A stretch of DNA of 64,000 nucleotides from Bacillus sp. FJAT-28004 (GCF_001280845.1 NZ_LGHP01000001.1:1884435-1948434); one strand, 5' to 3'; positions 37,648 to 46,417 are shown, counted from the stretch's first letter. Program-made: numbers and translations. Notes: generated from the letters alone by a model not told the origin.

Positions 37648-38460
37648 TTGCATAAGATCGAAGTATTATTGGCAGATGACAACCGGGAATTTACTAACTT
37701 GTTATCGGAATACATATCCGAACAAAGTGATATGAGTGTGAGTGGAGTCGCGTATAATGGAGAAGAGGTTTTGAGACATCTGGAGGAAACAAGAAAAGTT
37801 CCTGATGTGCTTATCCTTGATATTATTATGCCTCATTTGGATGGACTAGGTGTTCTTGAACGGTTGAAAGAAATTAACCTATCCCCTATGCCTAAGATCA
37901 TTATGCTGACTGCTTTCGGCCAAGAAAACATCACTCAAAAAGCGGTACAGCTTGGAGCTTCCTATTATATTTTGAAGCCGTTCGACATGGATATTTTAGC
38001 TAATCGTATTCGTCAGCTTGTTGGGAACCCAACTTACTCGTCGACGGGCAGTTTCACAACTAGCTCCTCCTCGATGAAATCCAACGTCGTTCCTATCCCT
38101 AAAGGGAAAAACCTGGATGCGAACATTACGAGCATTATTCATGAAATCGGAGTGCCAGCTCACATTAAAGGTTATCAATACCTGCGTGAAGCCATTACGA
38201 TGGTTTATAACAATATCGAAATTCTTGGAGCCATTACAAAAACCCTTTACCCTGCAATTGCCGAAAAGTTCAAAACAACGCCTTCCCGCGTTGAACGCGC
38301 TATCCGTCATGCGATTGAAGTAGCTTGGACACGCGGTAACATCGACAGCATTTCTCACCTGTTCGGCTACACAATCAACATCAGCAAATCGAAGCCTACT
38401 AATAGCGAATTCATCGCGATGGTGGCTGATAAGCTGAGGATTGAGCATAAAGTTAGCTAA
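37648..38460 (+). CDS. spo0A: Sporulation master regulator Spo0A
   Basis: 270 residues. The receiver domain has the acidic pair D10-D11, phospho-acceptor D58 (LILDIIMP), the switch Thr in MLTAF and Lys in ILKPF. A Ser/Thr-rich linker (about 130-155) leads to the DNA-binding domain with [21 protein letters not shown] and [19 protein letters not shown]. Phospho-Spo0A controls entry to sporulation, including spoIIA. TTG start after GGAGGACCACAAC. Its last 126 bases have a decayed copy at 39415-39540. Confidence 0.98.
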   Translation: MHKIEVLLADDNREFTNLLSEYISEQSDMSVSGVAYNGEEVLRHLEETRKVPDVLILDIIMPHLDGLGVLERLKEINLSPMPKIIMLTAFGQENITQKAVQLGASYYILKPFDMDILANRIRQLVGNPTYSSTGSFTTSSSSMKSNVVPIPKGKNLDANITSIIHEIGVPAHIKGYQYLREAITMVYNNIEILGAITKTLYPAIAEKFKTTPSRVERAIRHAIEVAWTRGNIDSISHLFGYTINISKSKPTNSEFIAMVADKLRIEHKVS

Positions 38461-38590
38461 GAGGGGGACGATTAGCGTATCGGTTAGTGTTGAGAGGTTT
38501 TGGAAGGCGTTTACAGCCGGAACAATTATGGCGGTAAATATCCGAACGAGGCGTTTCAAACGTACAAACTTCATGATCATAAATCAACAG

Positions 38591-38640
38591 ACACCGCTTA
38601 TATATTGGTTGTTTATAACCAAATTATTAGCGGTGTTTTT
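38591..38640 (+). terminator. Terminator downstream of spo0A
   Basis: ACACCGCT pairs with AGCGGTGT, with an inner TTGGTT/AACCAA stem, then TTTTT. It lies 130 bases past the stop; the intervening bases hold no ORF with a ribosome site. Confidence 0.85.
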
Positions 38641-38675
38641 ATGATGTCCTTGATAGTGGTAATATGATTTTTTTA

Positions 38676-38704
38676 TTGACCTATGGAAATTAATGGAATA
38701 GACT
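38676..38704 (+). promoter_or_regulatory. Possible sigma-A promoter of the four-repeat protein
   Basis: TTGACC (38676-38681), 17-base spacer, TAGACT (38699-38704), about 48 bases before the ATG at 38752. Confidence 0.45.
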
Positions 38705-38751
38705 TATAGTATTCAATCGTGTAAACAAATATAAGAAGGGATGACTGATGG

Positions 38752-39306
38752 ATGATTAAAAAGGGTATATCAAGGGTGATGATACTCGCACTGCTGTTGA
38801 ACTTTTCTCTATGGGTAAACGTTGGTGCGTTCTCACCTATTGCAGAAGCTGCTGCAACAAGTACGACGTTCAATTGCACTAGCTATGGTGTGACCACCTC
38901 GGTACCAGTCGGCACGACACTGCCTGCAGGCTGGATCATTGCGAATAATATCGGCAGCATAATAACTGCCAAGTGCTTGATCGGGGCACCGACAGGCGAA
39001 ACGACTATCGCTATGCTGGGTTCTGCGATTCCGAGCGGTTGGGTGGTCATCTATCAAACAAGTACTTGGCTTAATCTCAAAAATGCAAACGGAGCAAGTT
39101 ACGGCGAAACGTACACGGTAGTACCCATCTCGCCGCTCCCAAACGGCTGGGTGACGATAAACAGAACGGACAGTGTCGTGTGGATCAAAAACCTAATTGG
39201 GGCACCTACAGGTGCAACGGTCACCATTCTGATTGGTTCACCAATACCGAGTGGCTGGGTAATTATCAATCAAATAGGTTCTACGTATACCATTAAGAAA
39301 CAGTAA
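38752..39306 (+). CDS. Secreted protein with four internal ~32-residue repeats, unknown function
   Basis: 184 residues. A signal peptide (basic MIKKGISR, hydrophobic MILALLLNFSLWVNVGAF, likely cleavage after AEAAA) precedes four imperfect repeats covering the rest. Each repeat reads roughly GAPTGETxTIxxGSPIPSGWVIINQxxSxxxIKN, with a near-invariant P-x-GW core (PAGW, PSGW, PNGW, PSGW) and a GxPTG turn in three. The pattern suggests small beta-hairpin units, as in cell-wall or carbohydrate-binding repeats. Two cysteines lie in repeat 1. I do not recognise the family. AGAAGGG is upstream. It is framed by spo0A and the spo0A relic. Confidence 0.75.
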   Translation: MIKKGISRVMILALLLNFSLWVNVGAFSPIAEAAATSTTFNCTSYGVTTSVPVGTTLPAGWIIANNIGSIITAKCLIGAPTGETTIAMLGSAIPSGWVVIYQTSTWLNLKNANGASYGETYTVVPISPLPNGWVTINRTDSVVWIKNLIGAPTGATVTILIGSPIPSGWVIINQIGSTYTIKKQ

Positions 39307-39414
39307 GGAGCAAGAGAAGTATTCGCATCGTAAGATGTGGGTTACAATGATGTAAGCGTTTGCTCTCCATAAGTAGTGCTCTAACCCCTTAAAAGCCCTG
39401 ATGCGTTAGGCTTC

Positions 39415-39540
39415 GGCAACATCGACAGTATCAGCCATCTTTTTGACTACATAATCAACATCAGCAAATCGAAGCCTACTAATAGCGAATTTATCGCGAT
39501 GGAGGTTGATAAGCTGAGGATTGAGCTTAAAGTTAGCTGA
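39415..39540 (+). pseudogene. Decayed duplicate of the spo0A 3' end
   Basis: 126 bases align without gaps to the last 42 codons of spo0A (38335-38460), with 110 identical bases (87%). The centre is identical for 38 bases. The 5' part differs mostly at synonymous positions (AGC/AGT, ATT/ATC, TCT/AGC, CAC/CAT, CTG/CTT, TTC/TTT), while later changes are amino-acid altering (Gly to Asp, Val to Glu, His to Leu). No start or upstream homology remains, so it is a fragment. The terminator 78 bases downstream mimics the spo0A layout. Confidence 0.9.
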
Positions 39541-39617
39541 ACTTAGAAGGGGAAGGGGTTAAGAGGACTAGGTGGTAATACATTTTCAAATCGATTAACT
39601 ACAATTAGTAATATTAT

Positions 39618-39669
39618 AAATCCACTGCTTTATGGGGTATTCAAAACCCATAAGAGGAGTGGATTTTTT
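39618..39669 (+). terminator. Terminator downstream of the spo0A relic
   Basis: AAATCCACT pairs with AGTGGATTT, with an inner TATGGGGT/ACCCATA stem, then six T. Two-tier architecture like the spo0A terminator at 38591. Confidence 0.88.
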
Positions 39670-39787
39670 AAAGCGATGCAGTTTAGAATTGATGATAATT
39701 GTGAGCATATCCTTATAACACCAAAACGTCTTTTTTTTGAAGTGTTCTTCTCATGGAAAGGGTTTTAGTTTTTTATCAGATAAATAC

Positions 39788-39829
39788 AAAATAAGCACCT
39801 CATTTCCATGGAAACAAGGTGCTTATTTA
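39788..39829 (-). terminator. Terminator for the minus-strand Eis-like gene
   Basis: AAATAAGCACCT pairs with AGGTGCTTATTT around an 18-base loop; A-rich on the left supplies the T tract for the minus strand. Confidence 0.8.
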
Positions 39830-39858
39830 TAATCAAGAGAGTAACTTGGGCTCCCAAA

Positions 39859-41079
39859 TCAAAAGTAATCAGAGAAATAAGGACGCTCCTGATTAATCAA
39901 TTGTTCAAGTATACGGATGGAAGTATCATCAGCCTGCATACGGCCAATGCGCGCCAGATAGGTTGGTCGCTTGTAACCCATTAACATCGTCGTTAAAGCG
40001 GGTATGTCTATGACTACAGATGGCGCGACGCCGCCTTGAGCCATATGTCCTTTTCCTTTTGTGTCTACAGTTAATGTAAAGGTTCCTTGATTCCATTCAA
40101 GCATGGGATCATGCAGATTGATAACTAGTCGGCATTCCTTTTCCAGACTATGGAATGGATATTGCTCGATGAACAATACGATATCTACAATTCGTGCCAT
40201 GTAGTAAGGAGCAATGGTTTCCTTAATATCCCCGTCGTCTAATATGAATGCAAGAGGTTCATCCTTATAGATATCCCCTTTTACTAGCGTAATCATTGAG
40301 AAATGGGCACTGACAAAGTTCCATAAACCAATCCGCGCTTCTTCGTTAATGTAAATCATTTCTTTCATTTGAAAGATCTCTTCGGCAATCCAATACAGCA
40401 AATACCCCATAGGTGAATCGTTGTTGTCATAATAGATAGCAACGGTCATATCATCTAAATCCCAACGTAAATACTCTTCCCAAGCTAGCTCGTTTCGCAG
40501 CATGGCACCGTGGTGCAGCAGGGCGAACTGCTCATATATCGTTTTGATGTCAGGATGTTCAGTGGTTACACGCTCGACATGACCAGCCACATTTTTTAAT
40601 TTTGGCAGCTGGGTGTCAGGCACTTCAAATGAAATTTTATCGGAAATGATCTCCCAGCCTTTGCGCCTGTAGTAGGGGATGGAATAGGGGTATAAGTAAG
40701 AGATCGATTGTTTTCTCTCCCGCATTTTGCTCAAGGCAAGCAGCATGAGCTTATTCATTAAGCCCAAATTGGCATATTCGGGATAAGTACCAACACCTGT
40801 CAGTCCACCCATCTCATAAATATGTCCGTAGATGTTTACCTGAAAAGGATAAACAGCAAGCTGAGAAATAAGCTTATCTCCATCAAACCACCCTTGTACA
40901 TCGGCATACTGAAGTACGGGAAGCTTTGCCTGTGCAATCTCTCTGTTTTCCCAGCCAAAGGTTTGTAAATCGCGATTGGTCACTTGAAAAACATAGCGTA
41001 ATAAATTGTTGAATTGTTCGCCATGCTCGGTTTCGATTTTTTTTATCTTGAGTCTATCTTGCAACTTCCGTCGACTCAT
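39859..41079 (-). CDS. Eis-like GNAT acetyltransferase with SCP2-type C-terminal domain
   Basis: 406 residues. The N-terminal GNAT region includes LISQLAVYPFQVNIYGHIYEMGGLTGVGTYPEYANLGLMNKLM, whose VGTYPEYANLGL stretch fits the acetyl-CoA P-loop. A second GNAT-like fold spans about 170-290, and the last ~100 residues (LVINLHDPMLEWNQGTFTLTVDTKG) fit an SCP2-like domain. This is the plan of mycobacterial Eis, which acetylates aminoglycosides and proteins. The substrate here is unknown. GGAGGT is eight bases before the ATG. Single gene, no operon partners. Confidence 0.85.
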   Translation of the reverse strand: MSRRKLQDRLKIKKIETEHGEQFNNLLRYVFQVTNRDLQTFGWENREIAQAKLPVLQYADVQGWFDGDKLISQLAVYPFQVNIYGHIYEMGGLTGVGTYPEYANLGLMNKLMLLALSKMRERKQSISYLYPYSIPYYRRKGWEIISDKISFEVPDTQLPKLKNVAGHVERVTTEHPDIKTIYEQFALLHHGAMLRNELAWEEYLRWDLDDMTVAIYYDNNDSPMGYLLYWIAEEIFQMKEMIYINEEARIGLWNFVSAHFSMITLVKGDIYKDEPLAFILDDGDIKETIAPYYMARIVDIVLFIEQYPFHSLEKECRLVINLHDPMLEWNQGTFTLTVDTKGKGHMAQGGVAPSVVIDIPALTTMLMGYKRPTYLARIGRMQADDTSIRILEQLINQERPYFSDYF

Positions 41080-41339
41080 AGGTGATGACCTCCATTTATT
41101 TAAACATATCCAAGTAATGTATCATCCCTCAGAAGTGCAAACAAATCAGACCTATGGGAATGAAACACAAAATCGTGCGTGCTGCTTCAAGCCGTTTGCT
41201 TACGTTTAGTGAATCGTTTTCTATATGCTGAGGATGTCCTACAAACGGTCTAAATAACCGAGTGAAGACATTGATAATTGTTGAGTAGAACAGAACTTCG
41301 AGGAATTACAGTTAGCAGTCGAGTAGTGTTTTTTTCGAA

Positions 41340-41366
41340 AAAAAAAAGGCCATCATGGATGCCTCA
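41340..41366 (-). terminator. Terminator after the 55-residue ORF
   Basis: On the minus strand GGCATC pairs with GATGGCC (one bulge) and runs into ten T; the stem begins at the stop codon. Confidence 0.65.
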
Positions 41367-41531
41367 GTTGTAAACTACTCTGCGGTTTAAATACACGTTG
41401 CTGCCGTATTTCTTGATTAAACCATGTGATTCTGCTTTTATAAAGCTATGAATTTCTTTTAGGCGCTGTGTTTGTGGCTGGATGGTCTCTTTTACTTTTC
41501 CATCTACAGTAACATCGAATACAATTTTCAT
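41364..41531 (-). CDS. Small protein of unknown function (55 residues)
   Basis: MKIVFDVTVDGKVKE begins a 55-residue ORF with GAGGTG five bases before its ATG and a terminator at its end. Mid-region TQRLKEIHSFIKAES looks helical and basic; the end YLNRRVVYN is strand-like. No signal peptide or TM helix. I do not recognise it. The good ribosome site and terminator support a real gene. Confidence 0.6.
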   Translation of the reverse strand: MKIVFDVTVDGKVKETIQPQTQRLKEIHSFIKAESHGLIKKYGSNVYLNRRVVYN

Positions 41532-41667
41532 GATTGCACCTCATTTCTTTTGGTTAATTTCATAATAGTGTTGTTGTATGATGAGATAATAAAATGAAAT
41601 GTGGACAATTGTAATTATTTCTGGAAAGCATCATCGCAATGTAAAATATATCAGAAGAGGTGACAGG

Positions 41668-42150
41668 ATGAGAGCCGTATACGCAGGAAGCTTTGACCCG
41701 ATTACCCTTGGACATGTGTCCGTTATTGAGAGAGCCTTCCAATTATTTAGCGAGGTTCACATTATAGTAGCCAATAATCGATCGAAAAAGCATCATTTTA
41801 CAATTGAGCAGCGTACGGAGCTAGTCGTTCTATCCGTTCCGCAGGATGATAAAATCCAAATTATTCCTTATGAAGGCATTGTAGCTGATTATATAAATGA
41901 ATATGATATTAACGTTGTCATACGGGGAATTAGAAATGCAACGGATTTAGAATACGAGCTGCAGCTTGAGCAATATATTCGTAATACAACGATGGCGGAT
42001 ACCATTTATTTATCTCCTTATACGCATTACATGCAAACGAGCAGCTCACTCGTCAGAATGTTCCTCATGTCCGATAAGACGGAGCTGGCTGCTTCCTATA
42101 TGGTGCCTAAAGCATATATGAAAATGCTTGATTACGTGGAGTATACATAG
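41668..42150 (+). CDS. Divergent phosphopantetheine adenylyltransferase (CoaD-like)
   Basis: 160 residues, nucleotidyltransferase fold. MRAVYAGSFDPITLGHVSVIERA has the T-x-GH nucleotide motif, VIRGIRNATDLEYELQLEQYIRN fits the pantetheine-binding helix, and TSSSLVRMFL corresponds to the ISSSLVKE motif of CoaD. CoaD makes dephospho-CoA from 4'-phosphopantetheine and ATP. Several segments differ from typical CoaD (PYEGIVADYINEYDINV; SPYTHYMQTSS), and it is not beside rsmD, the usual partner. So it may be a paralogue with changed specificity. ATG 41668 has AGAGGTGA upstream. Confidence 0.75.
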   Translation: MRAVYAGSFDPITLGHVSVIERAFQLFSEVHIIVANNRSKKHHFTIEQRTELVVLSVPQDDKIQIIPYEGIVADYINEYDINVVIRGIRNATDLEYELQLEQYIRNTTMADTIYLSPYTHYMQTSSSLVRMFLMSDKTELAASYMVPKAYMKMLDYVEYT

Positions 42151-42174
42151 TTTTTACAACGCTATACAAACAAA

Positions 42175-42220
42175 AAAACCGCCAAGCTAGGATCAATATG
42201 ATCCGAACTTAAGCGGTTTT
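42175..42220. terminator. Terminator between coaD-like gene and convergent yqzF
   Basis: AAAACCGC pairs with GCGGTTTT, with an inner GGATC/GATCC stem. A-rich left and T-rich right flanks allow use on both strands. Confidence 0.85.
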
Positions 42221-42242
42221 AATTATTATTGTTTTACACGAA

Positions 42243-42536
42243 TTAACTTTGTGGTTTAGGCGGACGAGGACGCTTCTGCTTGAATCTAGGAGCAACGTAG
42301 TTTCGTTTGCGGTCGCGAAAAAAAGTCCAGCCGGCGATAAAGCCTGCACCAGCAGCAAACATGATAAATCCAAGTAAAAATTTCAGCCATTCAAAGTCTG
42401 GCGTAATGGTTTCGTTTCCGAATTCGGAGAAGTAGACAAAAACGGAATCTTTCATTTTCAGAAAACCGAAGCAAGCAAGTAAGCCTGGAATAACGAGCAT
42501 GAGGATGGCAATAAAACGAGCGGCAACTAATTTCAT
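42243..42536 (-). CDS. yqzF: DUF2627 membrane protein YqzF
   Basis: 97 residues. Two TM helices (RFIAILMLVIPGLLACFGFLKM and LKFLLGFIMFAAGAGFIAGWTFF) flank an acidic loop, with a basic, Pro-rich tail (RFKQKRPRPPKPQ). The ARFIAILMLVIPGLLA start and FIAGWTFFRDRKRN ending match DUF2627. In B. subtilis yqzF lies just before the bkd cluster, as here. The function is unknown. Confidence 0.85.
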   Translation of the reverse strand: MKLVAARFIAILMLVIPGLLACFGFLKMKDSVFVYFSEFGNETITPDFEWLKFLLGFIMFAAGAGFIAGWTFFRDRKRNYVAPRFKQKRPRPPKPQS

Positions 42537-42753
42537 AAATACAGTGTCTCCTTATCGGTCAATATATACAGTTAGCTCTATCATACCTTTTTACGTGTAG
42601 AGTGTCTATTTCGTAAAACGACGATGTCATCATCGGTAAAAACAGGTACAATAGGGATGGATGTCATGTTACAATGCGAATGGGCATGCTTAAGAATAAT
42701 AGTAATAGGCAAAAACAGTATATAGTAATGGTTTATTAGAAGGGAATGATTTT

Positions 42754-44181
42754 ATGGCTATACAGGTAGACGTAGCAGTGCTCGGAGGCGGGCCTGGTGG
42801 ATATACAGCAGCCATTCGTGCTGCACAACTAGGAAAATCAGTTGCCATTATTGAAATGGACAAGCTTGGCGGTACTTGCTTACATAAAGGATGCATACCG
42901 AGTAAATCGCTGCTCCGGAGCGCTGAGGTATATTCAACATTGCTTGAAGCGAGCTCATACGGCATACAAGTGACGGAAGGAGCCATATCGCTCGATTACG
43001 ATAAAGTACAGGAACGTAAAGATCAAACTGTGGATCAGTTATACCGCGGGCTTCAAAGTCTGATGAAAAAGAATGGAATTCAAATTATTCAAGGCAAGGG
43101 CAGAGTAATTGGTCCCTCAATCTTCTCTCCAAAAAGTGGATCGTTAGCAGTTGAGCTGCCTGATGGGGAAATGGAATCGGTTGTATCGACTAATCTCATC
43201 ATTGCGACGGGCTCTAGGCCTCGTATATTGAATGGTTTGATGCCGGATGGCGAATATATTATGTCAAGCGACGAAGCGCTAGTCATGGACAAATTGCCTA
43301 AATCAATGATTATTGTCGGCGGAGGCGTTATCGGAGTAGAATGGGCGTCGCTGCTGCATGATTTTGGCGTTCAGGTCATCCTAGTTGAAGCGGGCTCACG
43401 TCTGCTGCCAGGCGAAGATACAGAGGTTTCTGCTGAGCTGACTAGAGTGCTGCGAGGACGCGGTGTACGCGTGTTGACTGGCGTTCAACTGCAAACGGAT
43501 CAATACAAAGGTGAAAATGGTGAAGTTTCCATAGTGGCAGCTACGCAAGACGGTGATGTATTGTTGACAGCGGATAAGCTGTTGGTCTCAGTAGGACGAC
43601 AAGCTAACGTGGAAAATATTGGTCTTGAAAATACGGATATTCGCACATCTAACGGCGTGATTGAGGTGAATACGTTCGGTCAGACGAGCGAGCCTCATAT
43701 TTATGCGATCGGCGATGTTATTGGCGGTGTCCAACTTGCTCATGCTGCTGCACATGAGGGTTTAATGGCAGCTGAGCATATTTGCGGTGAGAAGCCCGTT
43801 GCGATTGAAGCGCATTTGATCCCAAGATGTATTTATTCACGACCCGAAATTGCTTCCTATGGTTTGACGGAGGATGGCGCTCGCGCGAAAGGGCATGACA
43901 TCAAGACTGGGAAAATTCCGTTTCAAGCGATCGGCAAAGCTATCGTGTTAGGGGAGAAGGATGGTTTCGTCAAGGTGATAGCTGATCGGAAGACCAATGA
44001 TATTGTTGGTGTTCATATGATCGGAGCTCATGCGACTGACCTCATATCCGAAGCAGCACTGGCGGGAATACTTAACGCAACACCGTGGGAGGTCGGCCAA
44101 ATGATTCATCCTCATCCGACGCTTTCAGAGGCTCTAGGTGAAGCGATGCTAGCGGTGGATGGCAAGGCGATATCGTTCTGA
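42754..44181 (+). CDS. lpdV: Dihydrolipoyl dehydrogenase (E3) of branched-chain 2-oxoacid dehydrogenase
   Basis: 475 residues, FAD enzyme that reoxidises dihydrolipoamide on the E2 subunit with NAD. FAD site VLGGGPGGYTAAIRAAQLG, redox disulfide GGTCLHKGCIPSK, NAD site IIVGGGVIGVEWASLL, second FAD motif IYAIGDVIGG and catalytic HPHPTLSEA. First gene of the bkd operon. AGAAGGGAATG lies before the ATG. Confidence 0.96.
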   Translation: MAIQVDVAVLGGGPGGYTAAIRAAQLGKSVAIIEMDKLGGTCLHKGCIPSKSLLRSAEVYSTLLEASSYGIQVTEGAISLDYDKVQERKDQTVDQLYRGLQSLMKKNGIQIIQGKGRVIGPSIFSPKSGSLAVELPDGEMESVVSTNLIIATGSRPRILNGLMPDGEYIMSSDEALVMDKLPKSMIIVGGGVIGVEWASLLHDFGVQVILVEAGSRLLPGEDTEVSAELTRVLRGRGVRVLTGVQLQTDQYKGENGEVSIVAATQDGDVLLTADKLLVSVGRQANVENIGLENTDIRTSNGVIEVNTFGQTSEPHIYAIGDVIGGVQLAHAAAHEGLMAAEHICGEKPVAIEAHLIPRCIYSRPEIASYGLTEDGARAKGHDIKTGKIPFQAIGKAIVLGEKDGFVKVIADRKTNDIVGVHMIGAHATDLISEAALAGILNATPWEVGQMIHPHPTLSEALGEAMLAVDGKAISF

Positions 44182-44279
44182 TGAAGACTGTTTTCTTTTT
44201 GGATCAAATGGAGTTATAATATATATGATCAAGTCTTAGTACCAGGTTATAATAGTGCGATAAAAAGGAGGAACACCTT

Positions 44280-45314
44280 ATGACCCAATCTGCTTCTACT
44301 GGGCGAAATGTTCGTCATTTGGAAATAGGGCTTAGCGATGAGCAAGCAATTGATATGTATGCAACGATGGTGACTGCACGCAAGTTTGATGAGCGTATGC
44401 TGCTTCTGCAGCGTGCAGGGAAAATTAATTTTCACGTATCTGGTGTTGGCCAAGAGGTGGCGCAGGTTGCCGCGGCTTATGCGCTTAATCGTGAAACGGA
44501 TTATTTTTTACCGTATTATCGGGACTACGGCTTCGTGCTCTCAGTGGGCATGACGCTGCGTGATCTGTTGTTGTCGGTCTTCGCGAAAGAGGAGGATCCT
44601 AATAGCGGAGGTCGCCAGATGCCGGGCCATTTTGGCTCGAAGAAGCTGCGTATCGTGACGGGTTCCAGCCCAGTTACCACGCAGGTTCCACATGCAGTAG
44701 GCATAGCGCTTGCGGCGAAAATGAAAAACAATCCTATTGTTAGCTTTGTAACCTTCGGTGAAGGATCGAGCAATCAAGGTGATTTCCATGAGGGCTGTAA
44801 CTTTGCAGGTGTACATAAGCTGCCGGTTATTTTTATGTGTGAAAACAATCAATATGCAATCTCCGTTCCTGTTCACAAGCAGCTAGCGGGTACGGTTGCA
44901 GATCGTGCGCTTGGATATGGCTTCCCGGGGCTTCAGGTTGACGGCAACGATGCGCTTGAAGTGTTCCGCGTCGTGAAGGAAGCTCGTGAGCGAGCAATTG
45001 CTGGGGAAGGTCCAACGCTAATTGAAGCGTTAATGTACCGCATTTCACCACATTCCACTTCAGATAACGATCTCGCTTATCGTACGAAGGAAGAGGTTGA
45101 ACACAATCGTGCGAAAGATGGCATACCTAAATATAAGCAATACCTGATTGATTGCAATATTTGGTCAGAGGAGCTGGAAACTGAGCTTCTAGCCAAAATT
45201 CGCAAGCTACTTGACGAGGCTACTGAATATGGCGATAAAGCGCCGTTCCCGACGCCTGAATCTACATTGCTGCATGTATATGCGGATGATGCTGAGCAAG
45301 GAGGAAGGGTATAA
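44280..45314 (+). CDS. bkdAA: Branched-chain 2-oxoacid dehydrogenase E1 alpha subunit
   Basis: 344 residues. ThDP-binding E1 alpha decarboxylates branched-chain 2-oxoacids from Val, Ile and Leu. Motifs: MYATMVTARKFDERMLLLQRAG at the N-terminus, ThDP site FGEGSSNQGDFHEGCNFAGVHKLPV and phosphorylation-loop-like YRISPHSTSDNDLAYRT. AAAGGAGGAAC lies before the ATG. Stop overlaps the bkdAB ATG by one base. Tandem TATAAT-like hexamers in the 98-base gap after lpdV may give an extra promoter. Confidence 0.96.
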   Translation: MTQSASTGRNVRHLEIGLSDEQAIDMYATMVTARKFDERMLLLQRAGKINFHVSGVGQEVAQVAAAYALNRETDYFLPYYRDYGFVLSVGMTLRDLLLSVFAKEEDPNSGGRQMPGHFGSKKLRIVTGSSPVTTQVPHAVGIALAAKMKNNPIVSFVTFGEGSSNQGDFHEGCNFAGVHKLPVIFMCENNQYAISVPVHKQLAGTVADRALGYGFPGLQVDGNDALEVFRVVKEARERAIAGEGPTLIEALMYRISPHSTSDNDLAYRTKEEVEHNRAKDGIPKYKQYLIDCNIWSEELETELLAKIRKLLDEATEYGDKAPFPTPESTLLHVYADDAEQGGRV

Positions 45315-46297
45315 TGGCAGTTATAGAGTATATTGATGCAATTCGCCAAGCGATGAAGGAAGAAATGGAACGAGATGAGGATGTTTTCGTTTTAGGTGAG
45401 GATGTGGGCCTCAAAGGCGGCGTGTTCACGACAACGAAGGGATTACAGGAGCAATTCGGTGAGCATCGTGCACTAGATACACCGCTTGCTGAGTCAGCAA
45501 TTGCAGGTGTTGCAATCGGTGCAGCAATGTATGGCATGAAGCCGATTGCAGAAATGCAATATTCTGATTTTATGTTTCCGGCCACCAATCAAATTATTAG
45601 CGAAGCGGCCAAGATACGTTACCGTTCTAATAATGATTGGTCTTGTCCGCTCGTTATACGTGCACCAATTGGCGGCGGTATTTTTGGCGGACTGTACCAT
45701 TCACAATGTCCAGAATCGGTGTTTTTCGGCACGCCTGGTCTGAAAATAGTTGCCCCATACCGCGCGTACGATGCGAAGGGTTTACTGAAGGCAGCGGTGC
45801 GCGATCCAGATCCCGTGCTATATTTTGAAAACAAAAAATGCTACAAACTCATCACGGGTGAAGTTCCAGATGAGGATTACATTGTTCCTATCGGCAAAGC
45901 GAATGTACTTCGCGAAGGCGATGACATTACGGTTATCGGTTATAGCCTTCCACTTCATTTTGTTGAGCAGGCAGCTGCTGATCTAGCGACTGAGGGCATT
46001 AGCGCACATATTCTAGATTTAAGGACGCTTCAACCGCTTGATAAAGAAGGTATTCTTGAAGCGGTGAGAAAGACGGGTAAGGTACTTATTATCCATGAGG
46101 ACAATAAGACTGGCGGCGTAGGTGCCGAAGTCTCAGCGATCATCGCAGAAGAGCTGCTTTATGAACTTGATGCTCCGATTATGAGACTTTGCGGACCGGA
46201 TGTGCCCGCGATGCCAATTAACCCTCCGGGCGAGAAGTTTTTTATGCTCAACAAAGATAAAGTAAAAGAAGCAATGAGACAGCTAGCACTCTATTAG
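45314..46297 (+). CDS. bkdAB: Branched-chain 2-oxoacid dehydrogenase E1 beta subunit
   Basis: 327 residues, transketolase-like. YIDAIRQAMKEEMERDEDVFVLGEDVGLKGGVF opens the protein; PIAEMQYSDFMFPATNQI and RAPIGGGIFGGLYHSQ are family blocks, and the C-terminal domain has HILDLRTLQPLDKEGI and KTGKVLIIHEDNKTGGVGAE. Forms a heterotetramer with BkdAA. One-base overlap with bkdAA gives coupled translation. Confidence 0.96.
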   Translation: MAVIEYIDAIRQAMKEEMERDEDVFVLGEDVGLKGGVFTTTKGLQEQFGEHRALDTPLAESAIAGVAIGAAMYGMKPIAEMQYSDFMFPATNQIISEAAKIRYRSNNDWSCPLVIRAPIGGGIFGGLYHSQCPESVFFGTPGLKIVAPYRAYDAKGLLKAAVRDPDPVLYFENKKCYKLITGEVPDEDYIVPIGKANVLREGDDITVIGYSLPLHFVEQAAADLATEGISAHILDLRTLQPLDKEGILEAVRKTGKVLIIHEDNKTGGVGAEVSAIIAEELLYELDAPIMRLCGPDVPAMPINPPGEKFFMLNKDKVKEAMRQLALY

Positions 46298-46417
46298 AAG
46301 AAATGAAGTATGGGCATTGCTTGAGTACTAAGCTTATATGTCACTGCGAAACGTATGCTGCGCCGCCAGAGGACGGCGGTAGCCGTTTACGCCTCGGCCA
46401 GTAGGGAGATGTGAATA

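Larger units (their letters stand above)
39307..39858 (+). other. Gene-free stretch with spo0A relic and two terminators
   Basis: 552 bases without an intact gene. It contains the spo0A 3' relic (39415-39540), a terminator (39618-39669) and a second hairpin facing the minus-strand acetyltransferase gene (39788-39829). A loose dyad GGAGCAA...TTGCTCTCC (39307-39369) lacks a T run. Nothing else with coding character was found. Confidence 0.7.

Noticed and set aside
38335..39540. Simple attachment-site duplication from a phage or integrative element
   Set aside because: The repeats are too long and diverged (126 bases, 87%) for att sites, and no integrase lies between them. Integration remains possible only as an old event.
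42541..42753. Sigma-54 promoter for the bkd operon
   Set aside because: No TGGCAC-N5-TTGC pattern was found; only TACAAT/TATAAT-like hexamers are present.
46362..46382. Terminator within the bkd operon
   Set aside because: CCGCC/GGCGG hairpin has no T run; at most an mRNA stability structure.
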